From Sinorhizobium fredii USDA 257 (GTDB lineage: Bacteria > Pseudomonadota > Alphaproteobacteria > Rhizobiales > Rhizobiaceae): a stretch of 6,694 nt of DNA. How positions within the stretch are numbered: the first letter of the stretch is position 1; each line of letters opens with the position of its first letter. This document shows positions 5,646-6,694 of this stretch, in pieces. A program made the position numbers and the translations under genes. The notes below the pieces were generated by a model. It was not told the DNA's origin and made no database searches. It saw only the letters and a program-made list of their open reading frames with translations. Location of the stretch: contig NT_187167.1 in NCBI RefSeq assembly GCF_000265205.3, positions 1 through 6,694 on the forward strand, given 5' to 3'.

Positions 5646-6206
5646 TGCCCCCGCCCGGCTCCTGCTGGAAGCACGCCTTGCTGCCGACTGCTACACCACC
5701 CCCTGGGACATCATCATTTGGCTGAAACCTATTACAGTGGAGGACCCGTCGCGTGCCGATCACTGGTATGTCATCCTCGACCGAACGTGCACAATGCCTC
5801 CCGCGTTGAGCTCGGTGATGTCAGCAGACGAATCATTGCGCAACACCAACTGCGCATATCGCAACGACCCAGGGTTCACCAATACTGTCCGGCTTCGCGT
5901 CGGAATCACCGGAATGAAATCGAAATGGGTGGCCCGCTTCGTTTCGGAATCATTGTCCGACTGGACCGGCACACGCAGTCACTCGTGAATTAAAACCAAA
6001 AGCGCAATACACTGATGTGCTTGAACGCAATCCGTCCCACATTCCATGGTGTGGATAGGCCCCATACAAAAAATCGATTTTCCCAATCTTGGCAAATGCT
6101 GCATAGCGAAAGACCACCCGACGTGCGCTTCACGCCGCTGTTTGATCCTGTGACGGATGCCTTTTGTTGGGTCACGCCATTTATGACAATGGAGAAAGGC
6201 TGGGAC
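5646..6206. other. Stretch without a supported gene between IS256 remnant and hypothetical gene
   Basis: The first 70-80 bases may be the untranslated right end of the IS256 element, but no clear terminal repeat could be placed. Open frames exist (5608-5988 plus, 5760-5972 minus). They have no ribosome binding site and no recognisable protein. The repeat at 5889-5952 is the only structured part. The open frame upstream of 6207 (from 6015) is probably a leader, because a far better start signal lies at 6191-6209. Confidence 0.45.
5889..5952. repeat. Imperfect 20-bp direct repeat, possible IS21-type terminal repeats
   Basis: CC-G/C-GCTTCG-NN-TCGGAATCA occurs at 5889-5908 and again at 5933-5952, 17 of 20 bases identical with a period of 44 bp. 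The intervening GGTGGCCCGCTTCG and the repeated CGGAAT pattern recall the multiple terminal repeats at ends of rhizobial IS21-family elements (from memory). No istA or istB gene is nearby, so if this is an IS21 end it is a solitary relic. Confidence 0.4.
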
Positions 6207-6692
6207 ATGAAGAATGTCGCATACCTCTTAGACCCGGAGACGACACTCTTTCGCACCGTCGAGGTTGCCGACGGCACCGGACTTGCGCCAATCTTTAGTC
6301 TGCTCGGTTGCCGACTGGTGCAGATGATCCGCTTTGACGACTCGCATGCACTATTCTTAGATGACGAAGGACTGCGGGATGGGATAACAGCCTTCACTGT
6401 TTTTGCCTCCTACCCTCAGCCTCTTGGGGGGAGAATCGTTCTTATCCGAGGTGATGGAAGCGAACCTCATTTTTCCCCCTCGATAAAAATCGAGGACGCT
6501 GCCGTTCATTTCAAATGCTGTCGTCCGGTGCTTGACCCAGTTTTTGTCACGGCAGATGATGCTACTCCGAAGGGTCTCATCCTTCCCGGCGCTTTGTCAG
6601 ACTTGAAAGTTCGAATCGAGCAACGTCCGCCCATGCTTATGGACGGAAGGCATGATGTATATCGCGCTCACGGCGACGGCTTGAACTCTTAG
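6207..6692 (+). CDS. Hypothetical protein, 161 aa
   Basis: ATG 6207 is preceded by GGAGAAAGG (6191-6199) at 7 nt, so it is preferred over upstream in-frame ATGs at 6015, 6096, 6183 and 6189. The protein starts MKNVAYLLDPETTLFRTVEV. It contains LVQMIRFDDSHALFLDDEGL (about residues 37-56), YPQPLGGRIVLI, HFKCCRPVLDP with a Cys pair, and GLILPGALSDLKVRIEQRP, ending at TAG 6690-6692. There is no signal peptide or membrane helix. The 'cofactor-free' small alpha/beta look and the short acidic DDxxxLFLDDEG segment recall small plasmid-borne proteins of DUF3846-like type, but I cannot assign a domain with confidence. The reading frame is unbroken and evenly used, so it is probably a real gene. Nothing nearby indicates its role. 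Confidence 0.7.
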   Translation: MKNVAYLLDPETTLFRTVEVADGTGLAPIFSLLGCRLVQMIRFDDSHALFLDDEGLRDGITAFTVFASYPQPLGGRIVLIRGDGSEPHFSPSIKIEDAAVHFKCCRPVLDPVFVTADDATPKGLILPGALSDLKVRIEQRPPMLMDGRHDVYRAHGDGLNS

Positions 6693-6694
6693 AG

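Noticed and set aside
5608..5988. Protein-coding gene of 126 aa
   Set aside because: It begins inside the IS256 C-terminal remnant in another frame, has no ribosome binding site and runs through the direct-repeat region.
6085..6100. Second sigma-54 promoter upstream of 6207
   Set aside because: TGGCA and TGCA are present, but the GG-GC spacing is two bases too short.

Overview
The window looks like an accessory region of a rhizobial replicon, such as a symbiotic plasmid or island of Rhizobium, Sinorhizobium or Mesorhizobium. This is inferred from the high-GC coding style, a consensus sigma-54 promoter, a Baeyer-Villiger-type flavin monooxygenase of the sort found on symbiotic plasmids, a VirG-like regulator remnant, and dense layers of broken insertion sequences. 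No housekeeping gene, tRNA or rRNA is visible.

Layout. Bases 1-420 (minus) hold the frameshifted C-terminal part of a large integrase-type transposase. Bases 488-619 carry three alternating copies of GGCTCGTCCT. A textbook -24/-12 sigma-54 promoter at 691-706 points right, towards a possible small ORF (762-1052) and then a monooxygenase (1099-3086). That gene has an excellent ribosome binding site and start at 1099, but its reading frame breaks at a run of five G (1267-1271). Restoring one G gives a continuous 662-residue protein. Bases 3087-3473 have no convincing gene. Bases 3474-3710 (minus) are a decayed C-terminal DNA-binding domain of a VirG-like response regulator.

Bases 3889-5645 are a nested transposon. 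The 3' third of an IS256-family transposase gene is split by a complete IS110-family element of the IS1111 group (4181-5551, 1371 bp). Removing the element with the 7-bp and 3-bp tips known for this group restores the host codons for Gln-Asn-Asp-Glu-Trp-Ala exactly. The inserted transposase (345 aa, minus) is intact. The element's long non-coding 3' end is where a bridge RNA is expected, and it contains hairpins and an 8-nt copy of the element's own tip.

Bases 5646-6206 have no supported gene but include an imperfect direct repeat resembling IS21-type terminal repeats. Bases 6207-6692 encode a small, apparently intact hypothetical protein of 161 aa with a good ribosome binding site.

How it fits together. 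Only the IS1111-type transposase and the last hypothetical gene look fully intact. The monooxygenase is nearly intact, with one frameshift and one damaged FAD-motif glycine. The other elements are old fragments. I see no new defence or metabolic system. The most informative signals are the sigma-54 promoter ahead of the frameshifted monooxygenase and the precisely defined IS1111 insertion with its candidate bridge RNA.
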